In this document: one piece after another, positions 33,984 to 43,300 of the stretch | Position numbering within the stretch: the stretch's first letter is position 1 | Layout of the letters: every line of letters begins with the position of its first letter | From: Desulforapulum autotrophicum HRM2 | Lineage (GTDB): Bacteria > Desulfobacterota > Desulfobacteria > Desulfobacterales > Desulfobacteraceae | Reading direction: 5' to 3' | NCBI RefSeq assembly: GCF_000020365.1 | Contig: NC_012108.1 | Span: forward strand, 3,720,001 to 3,784,000 | Length of the DNA stretch: 64,000 nt | Notes under the pieces: model-generated | What the model saw: only the letters and a program-made list of their open reading frames with translations | Database searches by the model: none | What the model was told of the DNA's origin: nothing | Made by a program: the position numbers and the translations under genes

Positions 33984-36524
33984 TTGGGAACCGGGTCCAT
34001 ATCATTTTCTGGAATTGACACTGCGATAAACAGCTTAAATTACAACAGAAACTCCATAAAGTTTCGTGTTATCTCCGCCATACGCAACAGATACACCGAT
34101 GAGGCGTCGCTATCTGATCTTACTGCCATTGCCATGGACGATTTGATCCCGGACGTCTGGGAAACGGGTAATGACATCAATCGCATACAGAAAAAACACA
34201 GAAATTTTTCAAGCATCAAGTCATCCATAAACAGCGATCTGAAAAGCCTTTCACCCGAGAATCAAAACCCGGAAAAAATTACGCTTACCCCCGACAACGT
34301 ATTTGACATGACAGATGAGGCCAAAAACGATCTGCTCAACTCATTCTCCAGTGCAGTTAAAACAAGGGACATGGACCTTAACCAGGTTGTGGATATTTTA
34401 AAGACCATCACAACATTTCTGGCCGATATGGAGAAAGAAACCGGGGATGACACGCCTCTCCCCGATATCATCGAAACGATAAAAAAAATGCTCGAAAAAA
34501 TAGCCCAGGGATTTGATTCCTTTGAAACGGTTGAGGATGACCTGGAAACCGTCGAACTTGACCAGGACCAGGAGCTCCAGACCGTTGAGGATGACCTGGA
34601 AACCATCGAGCTTGACCAGGATCAGGAGATCCAGACCGTTGAGGATGACCTGGAAACCATCGAGCTTGACCCGGACCAGGAGATCCAGACCGTTGAGGAT
34701 GACCTGGAAACCGTCGAACTTGACCAGGACCAGGAGATCCAGACCGTTGAGGATGACCTGGAAACCGTCGAACTTGACCCGGACCAGGAGTTCCAGGCCG
34801 TTGAGGATGACCTGGAAACCGTCGAGCTTGACCCGGACCAGGAGATCCAGACCGTTGAGGATGACCTGGAAACCGTCGAACTTGACCCGGACCAGGAGTT
34901 CCAGACCGTTGAGGATGACCTGGAAACCGTCGAGCTTGACCCGGACCAGGAGATCCAGACCGTTGAGGATGACCTGGAAACCGTCGAACTTGACCAGGAT
35001 CAGGAGATCCAGACCGTTGAGGATGACCTGGAAACCATCGAGCTTGACCCGGACCAGGAGATCCAGACCGTTGAGGATGACCTGGAAACCGTCGAACTTG
35101 ACCAGGACCAGGAGATCCAGACCGTTGAGGATGACCTGGAAACCGTCGAACTTGACCCGGACCAGGAGTTCCAGGCCGTTGAGGATGACCTGGAAACCGT
35201 CGAGCTTGACCCGGACCAGGAGATCCAGACCGTTGAGGATGACCTGGAAACCGTCGAACTTGACCCGGACCAGGAGTTCCAGACCGTTGAGGATGACCTG
35301 GAAACCGTCGAGCTTGACCCGGACCAGGAGATCCAGACCGTTGAGGATGACCTGGAAACCGTCGAACTTGACCCGGACCAGGAGATCCAGGCCGTTGAGG
35401 ATGACCTGGAAACCGTCGAACTTGACCCGGACCAGGAGATCCAGGCCGTTGAGGATGACCTGGAAACCATTGAACTTGACCAGGACCAGGAGATCCAGGC
35501 CGTTGAGGATGACCTGGAAACCATCGAACTTGACCAGGACCAGGAGATCCAGGCCGTTGAGGATGACCTGGAAACCATCGAGCTTGACCAGGACCAGGAG
35601 ATCCAGACTGTTGAGGATGACCTGGAAACCATTGAGCTTGACCAGGACGAAGAAATCCAGCAGCTGGATGAACAGGAAATTGAAGCCCTGGAAGCGTTCA
35701 AACAAAACAAGATTCTGGCAGAACAGTTTGACAATGCCCTTGCAGAGCGGGATAAAAAATACAACGCCTATGCCACAATCCCTGCAGGAGTCTATACCCT
35801 AGGCGCCGACGCCAATTCCCCCACGGGCCAGGAGTGCCGGCGGATTGAAATGCCCGAAGCCTTTATTGCAAGATATCCAGTGACCAACGCCCTGTTTGAG
35901 GTTTTTGTCGAACATACGGGTTATGTCACAACGGCTGAAAAAAAAGGCACCGGTATTGTGTTCCAGGGAAGATTCAAAACAGGCAAGGGGTCGGCCCTGT
36001 GGAAAAAAAATACAGGCAGCGTCATCACCCGAGGGGCATACTGGTACCAGCCCCACGGCCCGGAAAGTTCCCTCCACGGCAAGCGCAACCATCCCGTGGT
36101 CCAGGTGAGTCTTGATGATGCCGCGGCATTTGCCGCCTGGATAGGTCGTCGTCTCCCCTCTGAGGCTGAATGGGAGGCCGCAGCCGGAACGGACTTGGGG
36201 TTGCGCTACCCCTGGGGTAACCAGTGGACGACCAATGCCTGCAACATCGAACAAAACTCAGTGGCAGACACCATCCCCGTTGACAGCTGTGACGCCTATG
36301 CCAATGAATTCACGATAGCCGACCTCCTCGGAAATGCCATGGAATGGGTGACGGACCAGGAGACCATGGAAACAGGTACGGGGGAACCTGTGACCTTCAA
36401 CATTGCAAAGGGCGGCGGATGGACAGCAAAGCCGAACCTGACCGTCACCTCCCGTTCCCTGTTCCGGCCCAATTTCACATCCAATACCATCGGTTTCAGA
36501 TGCATATCGGAAAAACGCTTATAA
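33984..36524 (+). CDS. Acidic 18-residue repeat protein with C-terminal FGE-sulfatase (SUMF1-like) domain
   Basis: An 846-residue protein with no signal peptide. Residues 1-180: helical N-terminal domain, unknown. About 182-559: 21 tandem copies of an 18-residue unit, consensus VEDDLETVELDPDQEIQT, very acidic. About 590-846: a formylglycine-generating-enzyme/DUF323 domain (IPAGVYTLGADANSP, ARYPVTNALFEVFVEHTGY, HPVVQVSLDDAAAFAAWIG, RLPSEAEWEAAAG, LLGNAMEWVTD, KGGGWTAK, SLFRPNFTSNTIGFRC). Many such domains are non-catalytic or act as hydroxylases or C-type-lectin-like binders; the paired active-site Cys of true FGE is not evident. TTG start with AGGAGG nine bases upstream. Divergent from the ParA-like operon over 158 bases, implying shared control. 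Confidence 0.85.
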   Translation: MGTGSISFSGIDTAINSLNYNRNSIKFRVISAIRNRYTDEASLSDLTAIAMDDLIPDVWETGNDINRIQKKHRNFSSIKSSINSDLKSLSPENQNPEKITLTPDNVFDMTDEAKNDLLNSFSSAVKTRDMDLNQVVDILKTITTFLADMEKETGDDTPLPDIIETIKKMLEKIAQGFDSFETVEDDLETVELDQDQELQTVEDDLETIELDQDQEIQTVEDDLETIELDPDQEIQTVEDDLETVELDQDQEIQTVEDDLETVELDPDQEFQAVEDDLETVELDPDQEIQTVEDDLETVELDPDQEFQTVEDDLETVELDPDQEIQTVEDDLETVELDQDQEIQTVEDDLETIELDPDQEIQTVEDDLETVELDQDQEIQTVEDDLETVELDPDQEFQAVEDDLETVELDPDQEIQTVEDDLETVELDPDQEFQTVEDDLETVELDPDQEIQTVEDDLETVELDPDQEIQAVEDDLETVELDPDQEIQAVEDDLETIELDQDQEIQAVEDDLETIELDQDQEIQAVEDDLETIELDQDQEIQTVEDDLETIELDQDEEIQQLDEQEIEALEAFKQNKILAEQFDNALAERDKKYNAYATIPAGVYTLGADANSPTGQECRRIEMPEAFIARYPVTNALFEVFVEHTGYVTTAEKKGTGIVFQGRFKTGKGSALWKKNTGSVITRGAYWYQPHGPESSLHGKRNHPVVQVSLDDAAAFAAWIGRRLPSEAEWEAAAGTDLGLRYPWGNQWTTNACNIEQNSVADTIPVDSCDAYANEFTIADLLGNAMEWVTDQETMETGTGEPVTFNIAKGGGWTAKPNLTVTSRSLFRPNFTSNTIGFRCISEKRL
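34528..35661 (+). repeat. 54-bp coding tandem repeat, 21 copies
   Basis: The unit is 54 bases (18 codons), with GTTGAGGATGACCTGGAAAC nearly invariant. Variation is confined to a few codons: Val/Ile in ETVEL, Pro/Gln in DPDQ, Ile/Phe/Leu before the final Gln, and Thr/Ala at the junction. The order of variants in copies 3-8 recurs exactly in copies 10-15, a 7-unit (378-bp) higher-order period. Confidence 0.95.
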
Positions 36525-36596
36525 CCGTTACAGCAGACGCGAGTGTTTGCCCGTGTCCGGCAAAAAAACAAACTCAAAATACAATTAGGAGACCCA

Positions 36597-37712
36597 TTGA
36601 AAGAACATATGATCACACAACGAATCCACCGCCTCAGGCAAGACTTTGCTGCTCTTTTTGACACAATTGTGGTTCTGTCTGATGAAAACAGACGCTATTT
36701 GAGCGGCTACACCGGAGAGGATGGAAGCTACGATGAAACAGCGGGACTACTCATCATTACCCAGAACGATCTTATCCTTGCAACGGATTCACGGTATGAC
36801 ACCCAGGCCAGGGATGAAGCCAGCCAGTTCACCATACACTGCTGCAAGGAGAGCCTGACCAAGGAACTACCAGGGCTGTTAAAATCCGTCAATGCCCATC
36901 GGGTCGGCATTGAAGAGTCAAGACTGACCTACAGGCTGCATCAGAAGTTCTGTGAAGAAATCAAAAAAGATCAGGATCTTGACATTGAATTCACCCAGGC
37001 AGACGACCTGCTCAGCTCTTTTAGAACCCGCAAGGACCCCGAAGAGCTCATGAGAATCAGGGCAGCCCTGACCCTGGCTGAAAAGGCCTTTCTCAAATTC
37101 CGAACCCATATCCATACGGGCATGACCGAAAGGGAGGCGGCCTGGCTCCTTGAAAAAACCATGCGGGAAATGGGGGCTGACGGCCTTTCTTTTCCCGTGA
37201 TCGCAGCATCCGGACCCAACAGCGCCCTTGCCCATGCAATTCCAAGTGACCGGCAGTTTAAAGAAGGGGAACCCCTGCTCTTTGATTTTGGGGCCAAACT
37301 TGACGGGTATTGCAGCGACACCACTCGAACCCTGGTGATTGGAGAACCAGACACCCGGTTTAAGGAAATTTACGACATCCTGTTCCAGGCCCAGGAACGG
37401 GCCATAACCGCCATCGCCCCCCATGTTGCGGCAAGCGATATAGATAAAGTCGCCCGGGACTACATAGACGCCACTGCATACAATGGCACCTTTGGTCACA
37501 GCCTGGGCCATGGAGTAGGGCTTGCCATCCACGAAGAACCCAGGGTATCAAGACTGAGTTCCGCGATCCTTGAACCCGGCATGGTTATAACCGTGGAGCC
37601 AGGCATCTATCTCCCCCAGTGGGGGGGGATCCGTCTGGAAAATATGGTGGTTGTAACCGACACCGGTGCAGAGGTATTGAATACCATGGACTACAGGGAT
37701 TTCAGGCTATAA
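36597..37712 (+). CDS. M24B family Xaa-Pro aminopeptidase
   Basis: A 371-residue cytosolic metallopeptidase removing N-terminal residues before proline. N-terminal creatinase-like domain (1-125) and pita-bread catalytic domain. All five metal ligands are present: [19 protein letters not shown] (two Asp), [16 protein letters not shown] (His), [10 protein letters not shown] (Glu) and RLENMVVVT (Glu). The start is taken at TTG 36597, with AGGAG five bases upstream; an ATG lies four codons later. The gene ends directly against xerD (TAA then ATG), so the two are co-transcribed. Confidence 0.9.
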   Translation: MKEHMITQRIHRLRQDFAALFDTIVVLSDENRRYLSGYTGEDGSYDETAGLLIITQNDLILATDSRYDTQARDEASQFTIHCCKESLTKELPGLLKSVNAHRVGIEESRLTYRLHQKFCEEIKKDQDLDIEFTQADDLLSSFRTRKDPEELMRIRAALTLAEKAFLKFRTHIHTGMTEREAAWLLEKTMREMGADGLSFPVIAASGPNSALAHAIPSDRQFKEGEPLLFDFGAKLDGYCSDTTRTLVIGEPDTRFKEIYDILFQAQERAITAIAPHVAASDIDKVARDYIDATAYNGTFGHSLGHGVGLAIHEEPRVSRLSSAILEPGMVITVEPGIYLPQWGGIRLENMVVVTDTGAEVLNTMDYRDFRL

Positions 37713-38600
37713 ATGGACCGTCTGATTGACCGATACATGGCACACCTGACCCTTGAACGGGGGCTTGCCCAGAACAGCCTGACATCCTATGCCATGGATC
37801 TTGCAACCTTTGCTGATTTCCTTGAAACCAACCAGATTTCAGCCCTTGACCAGGTTGACACCGTGGTGATCCTTGCCTGGCTTGTCCACCTGGAGGCAAA
37901 AGGCCTCTCACCGCGGTCACGGGCCAGACACCTCATTGCCGTACGCGGGTTTTATCGCTTTTTGGCTCTGGAAAACCTGACCCGGTCAAACCCGTTGAGA
38001 CTGATTGACATTCCCAAGGCAGGAACCCGTCTGCCCCGGTTCCTTTCCCAGGATCAGGTCACGGCCCTCCTGGAAATGCCGGACCGAACCACCCACAGGG
38101 GCCTTCGCAATGCAGCCATGCTTGAGATCCTCTATGGTGCTGGGCTGAGGGTTTCAGAGCTTGTCGGTCTAAAAACGGAACAGGTGGATCTTGTGGCCTG
38201 TTTTGTCAGACTCTTTGGCAAGGGTTCAAGGGAAAGAATCGTCCCCTTTGGATCCCATGCCAGGCAGCGCACCATGGAATGGCTGGAATGGGGACGACCC
38301 TGGATGCTCAAAAAGAATGCAAGCCGTTATCTCTTTGTTGCAAGGGCTGGTAACCCCATGACCCGCCAGGGATTCTGGAAGCTTTTGAAAAAATATGCAC
38401 TTGGGGCGGGCATCTCAATAAAGGTTTCCCCCCACACCCTGCGCCACTCATTTGCCACCCACCTGCTCGAGGGTGGTGCAGACCTGAGAAGCGTCCAGAC
38501 CATGCTTGGCCACGCAGACATTGCCTCTACCCAGATTTACACCCATGTGTCAAGGCAGTACCTGGTTGACATGCATAAAAAATACCATCCCAGGGGATAA
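37713..38600 (+). CDS. xerD: Tyrosine site-specific recombinase XerD/XerC
   Basis: A 295-residue recombinase that resolves chromosome dimers at dif. N-terminal SAM-like DNA-binding domain (residues 1-90, YMAHLTLERGLAQNSLTSYAMDL with conserved spacing) and a catalytic domain with GAGLRVSELVGL (Arg), a conserved lysine in GKGSRER, HTLRHSFATHLLEGGADL (His-x2-Arg), MLGHADIASTQIYTHV (His, nucleophile Tyr). Length and order are those of chromosomal Xer proteins rather than phage integrases. The XerC/XerD choice is not certain; the XerD-like N-terminus is slightly favoured. Starts immediately after the aminopeptidase stop. Confidence 0.9.
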   Translation: MDRLIDRYMAHLTLERGLAQNSLTSYAMDLATFADFLETNQISALDQVDTVVILAWLVHLEAKGLSPRSRARHLIAVRGFYRFLALENLTRSNPLRLIDIPKAGTRLPRFLSQDQVTALLEMPDRTTHRGLRNAAMLEILYGAGLRVSELVGLKTEQVDLVACFVRLFGKGSRERIVPFGSHARQRTMEWLEWGRPWMLKKNASRYLFVARAGNPMTRQGFWKLLKKYALGAGISIKVSPHTLRHSFATHLLEGGADLRSVQTMLGHADIASTQIYTHVSRQYLVDMHKKYHPRG

Positions 38601-38678
38601 GGGAAATTGATTCCAGTCCCCCTTTCATGGTAGGGTGCATCATTTTTACCAGGTGAGATAAAAAGGAACAGGGACTAA

Positions 38679-40322
38679 ATGACAATAAAAAAAAACATGC
38701 ACCAGGGGTTCTGGCAACCGGCGAACACCCTGCCCGAAAAGGGCGTTGACAGCATCAAACAGAGCCTGATGAGGCTTTCACACCCCGTCTATCTGGTGGA
38801 TCTGGAGCAGGAAACGGCCGCAGCAAACACCGGTTCGGCCCTTGTGGGAAGGGACCTGAAAGACGAGACAACCCCCTATCCCCTCCGGGCCTATGCCCCT
38901 GCCCTGCCCCTGGAAAATCTGGGAGACGCAGGCTTCAAGGCAAGGCATGGAATCCGGTATCCCTATGTCGCAGGCGCCATGGCCAACGGCATCACCTCGG
39001 TTGAGATGGTGGCTGCCATGGCCGAAAACGGGATGATCGGTTTTTTTGGTGCAGGCGGTCTCAGTGTCGAGCAGGTGGAGGCAGCCTTGGTGGCATTGAA
39101 ACAGCGAATCGGCGACCGCCCCTTTGGCTCGAACCTGATTCACTCTCCAGGAGACCCTGAACTTGAAATGTCCGTTGTCAACCTCTACCTCAGGCTCGGC
39201 GTCACACGCGTCTCTGCCGCAGCCTTCATGCGCATCACTCCGGCCCTTGCCTACTATCGAATCAAGGGCATCCACCGGGACGAAAACGGAACCATCGTCA
39301 CCCCCAACCTTGTGATTGCAAAGGTGTCAAGAATCGAGGTGGCAAGGCAGTTCTTCTCACCGCCCCCGGAAAAACTTGTGGCCGATCTTCTGAACAGGGG
39401 TCTTATCACAGACCAGGAAGCCAAGCTCTCCCAGTCGATTCCCATGGCCCAGGATTTGACGGCCGAAGCCGACTCAGGGGGCCACACGGATAACCGCCCG
39501 GCCCTTGCCCTGCTGCCGATCATGCTCGCCCTCAGGGACGAGTTCAACGAAGGCTTCACCTATGATTCCCCCCTTTGCGTGGGACTTGCAGGGGGGATTG
39601 CCACCCCTGCAGCAACAGCTGCTGCCTTTCACATGGGGGCCGCCTATGTACTCTCCGGATCCATCAACCAGTCCTGCATCGAGGCTGCCACCTCGGATGG
39701 CGTCAAACAACTCCTTGCCCGGACCGAACAGGCAGATGTGGCCATGGCGCCTGCTGCCGACATGTTTGAACTGGGAGCCAGGGTTCAGGTGTTAAAGCGG
39801 GGTACCATGTTTCCTCTCCGGGCGGAAAAGCTCTACAGGCTCTACAAGACATACGACGCCTTCGAGGCTATTCCCCTGGCCCAGCAAAGGGAAATCGAAA
39901 CCAAATTTCTCCTGGCAAGCTTTGAGGAAACCTGGCAACAAACCCGAACCTTTTTTCTCACCAGAAACATCAAAGAGGTGGTACGGGCCGAAAATGACCC
40001 AAAGCATAAGATGTCCCTGGTGTTCAGATCCTATCTTGGCCAGTCATCGCGCTGGGCCACCACGGGTGAGATGAACCGGCTGATGGACTTTCAAATCTGG
40101 TGTGGACCAGCCATGGGCGCCTTTAACCAGTGGGTAAAGGGAAGCTTTCTTGAGCCGCCTGAGAATCGCAGGGTGGTTGACGTGGCCCTGAACCTGCTTG
40201 TGGGAGCGGCCGTTTTGACCCGGGCTGGCTGGCTCAGAAATCAGGGAGCAAGTCTTGATTCAAAAATCGAAAAATTCACCCCCATACCCCGGGAACAGCT
40301 CCTGGAAATGATCTCCATGTAA
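38679..40322 (+). CDS. pfaD: PfaD-type enoyl reductase of a secondary-lipid synthase
   Basis: A 547-residue FMN-dependent (nitronate monooxygenase-fold) trans-acting enoyl reductase that works with Pfa polyketide/fatty-acid synthases. Marks: RYPYVAGAMANGITSVEMV, GFFGAGGLSVEQVE, FGSNLIHSPGDPELE, VSAAAFMRITPALAYYR, EADSGGHTDNRPALALLP (the conserved HTDNRP) and a C-terminal part typical of PfaD (GEMNRLMDFQIWCGPAMGAFNQW). Length matches PfaD (about 540). It precedes the large synthase by 56 bases and is presumably in its operon. Product probably a long-chain unsaturated or branched lipid; not determinable here. Confidence 0.95.
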   Translation: MTIKKNMHQGFWQPANTLPEKGVDSIKQSLMRLSHPVYLVDLEQETAAANTGSALVGRDLKDETTPYPLRAYAPALPLENLGDAGFKARHGIRYPYVAGAMANGITSVEMVAAMAENGMIGFFGAGGLSVEQVEAALVALKQRIGDRPFGSNLIHSPGDPELEMSVVNLYLRLGVTRVSAAAFMRITPALAYYRIKGIHRDENGTIVTPNLVIAKVSRIEVARQFFSPPPEKLVADLLNRGLITDQEAKLSQSIPMAQDLTAEADSGGHTDNRPALALLPIMLALRDEFNEGFTYDSPLCVGLAGGIATPAATAAAFHMGAAYVLSGSINQSCIEAATSDGVKQLLARTEQADVAMAPAADMFELGARVQVLKRGTMFPLRAEKLYRLYKTYDAFEAIPLAQQREIETKFLLASFEETWQQTRTFFLTRNIKEVVRAENDPKHKMSLVFRSYLGQSSRWATTGEMNRLMDFQIWCGPAMGAFNQWVKGSFLEPPENRRVVDVALNLLVGAAVLTRAGWLRNQGASLDSKIEKFTPIPREQLLEMISM

Positions 40323-40378
40323 AACTTTTGTCAAACCCATTCCCCTGTCTGTAAAAAAAAATAACCCTATAGTAGGGT

Positions 40379-43300
40379 GTGACTAATTTTATTCATTTAA
40401 AACGTCATTCGGGGGATAAATTGCAAAACAAGAACGCTGTGGCAATAATAGGGATGGGATGTATTTTCCCAAAGGCCAACGGACTCAAGGAATACTGGCG
40501 TCTGCTGCTCAACGGGGAGGATGCAATCACAGAGGTTCCTCAAGCAAGCCACTGGTCTTTGAACGATTATTTTGACGAAGACCCCGCTTCAAAGGATCGC
40601 ACCTACTGTTCCAGGGGAGGGTTCCTACCTGAGGTCGCATTTGACCCGGCACGGTTCGGGCTTCCCCCCAATAACCTTGATGCAACCGACACGGCTCAGC
40701 TTCTGGCATTAATTGTGGCTGAAATGGCCCTTGGAGACGCAGGCTATGGCACACCAGGGTCCTTTGACCGACTTCGGACCAACGTTATCCTCGGAGTTAC
40801 CGGCACCCAGGAGCTTGTTATCCCCCTTGGGGCAAGACTTGGCCACCCCATCTGGAAAAGGGCCTTAAAAGACTCTGGTATTCCTGACCAGAAAGCCGCC
40901 GAAGTCGTGGAGAGAATCTCAGGACAGTATGCCGAGTGGCAGGAGAACTCGTTTCCCGGCCTTCTTGGTAACGTGGTCGCAGGCAGAATCGCCAACCGCC
41001 TGGACCTGGGTGGCACCAACTCTGTGGTGGATGCCGCCTGTGCAAGCTCGCTCTCGGCCATGAACACGGCCATGCTCGAGCTTATCTCCGGACGATGCGA
41101 CATGTCCATCACCGGCGGCGTGGATGCCCTGAACGACATTTTCATGAACATGTGCTTTGCAAAGACCGGGGTTCTCTCCCATTCCGGGGACGCCAAACCC
41201 TTTTCCAAGGATGCCGACGGAACCGTGCTCGGAGAGGGTGTCGGCATGATTGTCCTCAAGCGCCTTGACGATGCCCGAAGGGACAAGGACCGGATCTATG
41301 CGGTCATCCGGGGTATGGGCACCTCAAGCGACGGCAAGTCCGGCGGCATCTATGCCCCGAACGCCGCAGGTCAGCTCAGGGCTCTCCATGCGGCCTACGA
41401 TATCTCCGGGGTGGACCCGGCCACGGTCGGCCTCATCGAAGCCCACGGAACCGGTACCCGGGTGGGTGACAAGATCGAATTCACAGCCCTTAAAGCCTTT
41501 GCAAGGGAGACCAACAAGACCACCAGCTGTGCCGTGGGGTCGGTAAAATCCATGATCGGTCACTCAAAGGCCGCAGCCGGGGCCGCTGGCATCATCAAAT
41601 CAGCGCTCTGCCTCTACCACAAGGTCCTGCCACCGACCCTCAAGGCCGAGGAACCCGATCCCGAGCTTGAAATCAACGACACCCCGTTTTACCTTAACGC
41701 CGTTGCAAAACCATGGGTTTCCCAACAGGGTACGCCGAGAAGATCCGGGGTAAGCGCCTTTGGATTCGGGGGCAGCAACTTCCATGCGGTTCTGGAGGAA
41801 AATGAACCTGATAAATCCCGGGTTTCCTGGGACGGAACGGTTCAGATAGCAGCTTTCTCAGCCCCAACCCGGGAAGGGCTCACCCCCCAGCTCCTTGAAT
41901 TCAGCAAAGACCTTGCCCGGTCAGCCCAGGGGGATGAGGCCGAACGGTCACAGGCAACGGCATGGCTTGCGTTCAAGACAAGAGGCGCATTCTCAAACAG
42001 CGACAATGCAAGGCTTTTGATCCTCATCACCCGAAACGATAACGCCGCCGAAACAGTCCAAAGGGCCATTGACCTGATCCAGACCGAACAGGATAACGCC
42101 TGGGCAAAAGAGAACATCTATTTCGGGTCGGGACAGAACAAGGGGAGACTGGCCTTTTTATTTCCCGGCCAGGGCAGCCAGTACACGGGAATGGGCAAGG
42201 ATCTTATCTCAGCCTTTCCCGAAGGACTCAAGGCCCTTGCCGATGCCGGTGATCACTTTACCGCCGAGTGGGGTGAAAAAAAAGAGCCCCTGTGCGACTA
42301 CATCTTCCCCCCTCCCCTCCACCGCCAGGACAAGAAGACCAGCGAAGAGATGCTAAGAACGACAGATGTGGCACAGCCCGCCCTTGGCGGGGTAAGCCTT
42401 GCCATGGCCGCCGTTCTGGGTCGATTCAACATCCTTCCGGATCTCACCTGCGGTCACAGCTTTGGCGAACTGCCGGCCCTTTACTGCGCCGGATGGATGG
42501 ACAAGGCCACACTTTTCACCCTTGCCTGCGCAAGGGGACGTTACATGGCTCAATCTCCAGGAGAGCAGGGAGAGCGGGGAAGTATGCTGGCCATCAAGGC
42601 CACCCTGCCTGAAATCGAGGCATTTATCAACGAGGAGAATTTAGACCTTGTCCTTGCCAACCGCAACAGCCACGACCAGGGAGTTCTTTCGGGACGCACC
42701 GACGAAATCAAAAGGGCACTTAAGCGTTGCAGGGAAAAGAAAATCAGGGCCGTTGAAATCCCTGTGGCAGCGGCCTTTCACAGCCCTCTTGTGGAAAATG
42801 CCGCCCGGCCGTTCAAAGATCGCCTCAGCGGATTCAGCCTGACCCCATCAACAACAACCGTTTTTTCCAACACCACAGCTAATCCCTACCCAAAAGATGC
42901 CAAAAAGGCAACCGCCCTCCTCGGCAATCAGCTCCTTAACCCTGTCAACTTTGTCGACAGCATTGAAGCCATGTTTACCGACAACGCCACCACCTTTGTC
43001 GAGGTCGGCCCCAAGAGCGTACTGACGGGCCTTACTCAATCCATACTCAAGGGTAAATCGTTTACAGCCATGGCCCTTGACAGCTCTAACGGAAGGCGAT
43101 CCGGCGTGGAAGACCTTGCCCGGGTGGTGTGCGAACTTGGCGCAAAGGGTCTTCCCGTGAAACTCACCGCCTGGGAAGATGATACGGAAGAACCCAGGAA
43201 AAAAATTATGCGAATAACCCTTACCGGGGCCAACATCCGGCCCAAGCCAGGATGCAACCTGCCCCCGTCAGAACCCATGACAACGGTGCCGATGGTCGAC

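Noticed and set aside
33826-34005. N-terminal extension of the ParA-like protein up to 34005
   Set aside because: The added 60 residues are hydrophobic and cysteine-rich without similarity to ParA, overlap the divergent gene's ribosome site, and would remove the promoter space.
34398-35802. Long open frames of 250-435 codons in other frames and on the minus strand across the repeat array
   Set aside because: The 54-bp unit is a multiple of three and has no stop in several frames, so all frames stay open by construction. None has a ribosome site or sensible protein composition.
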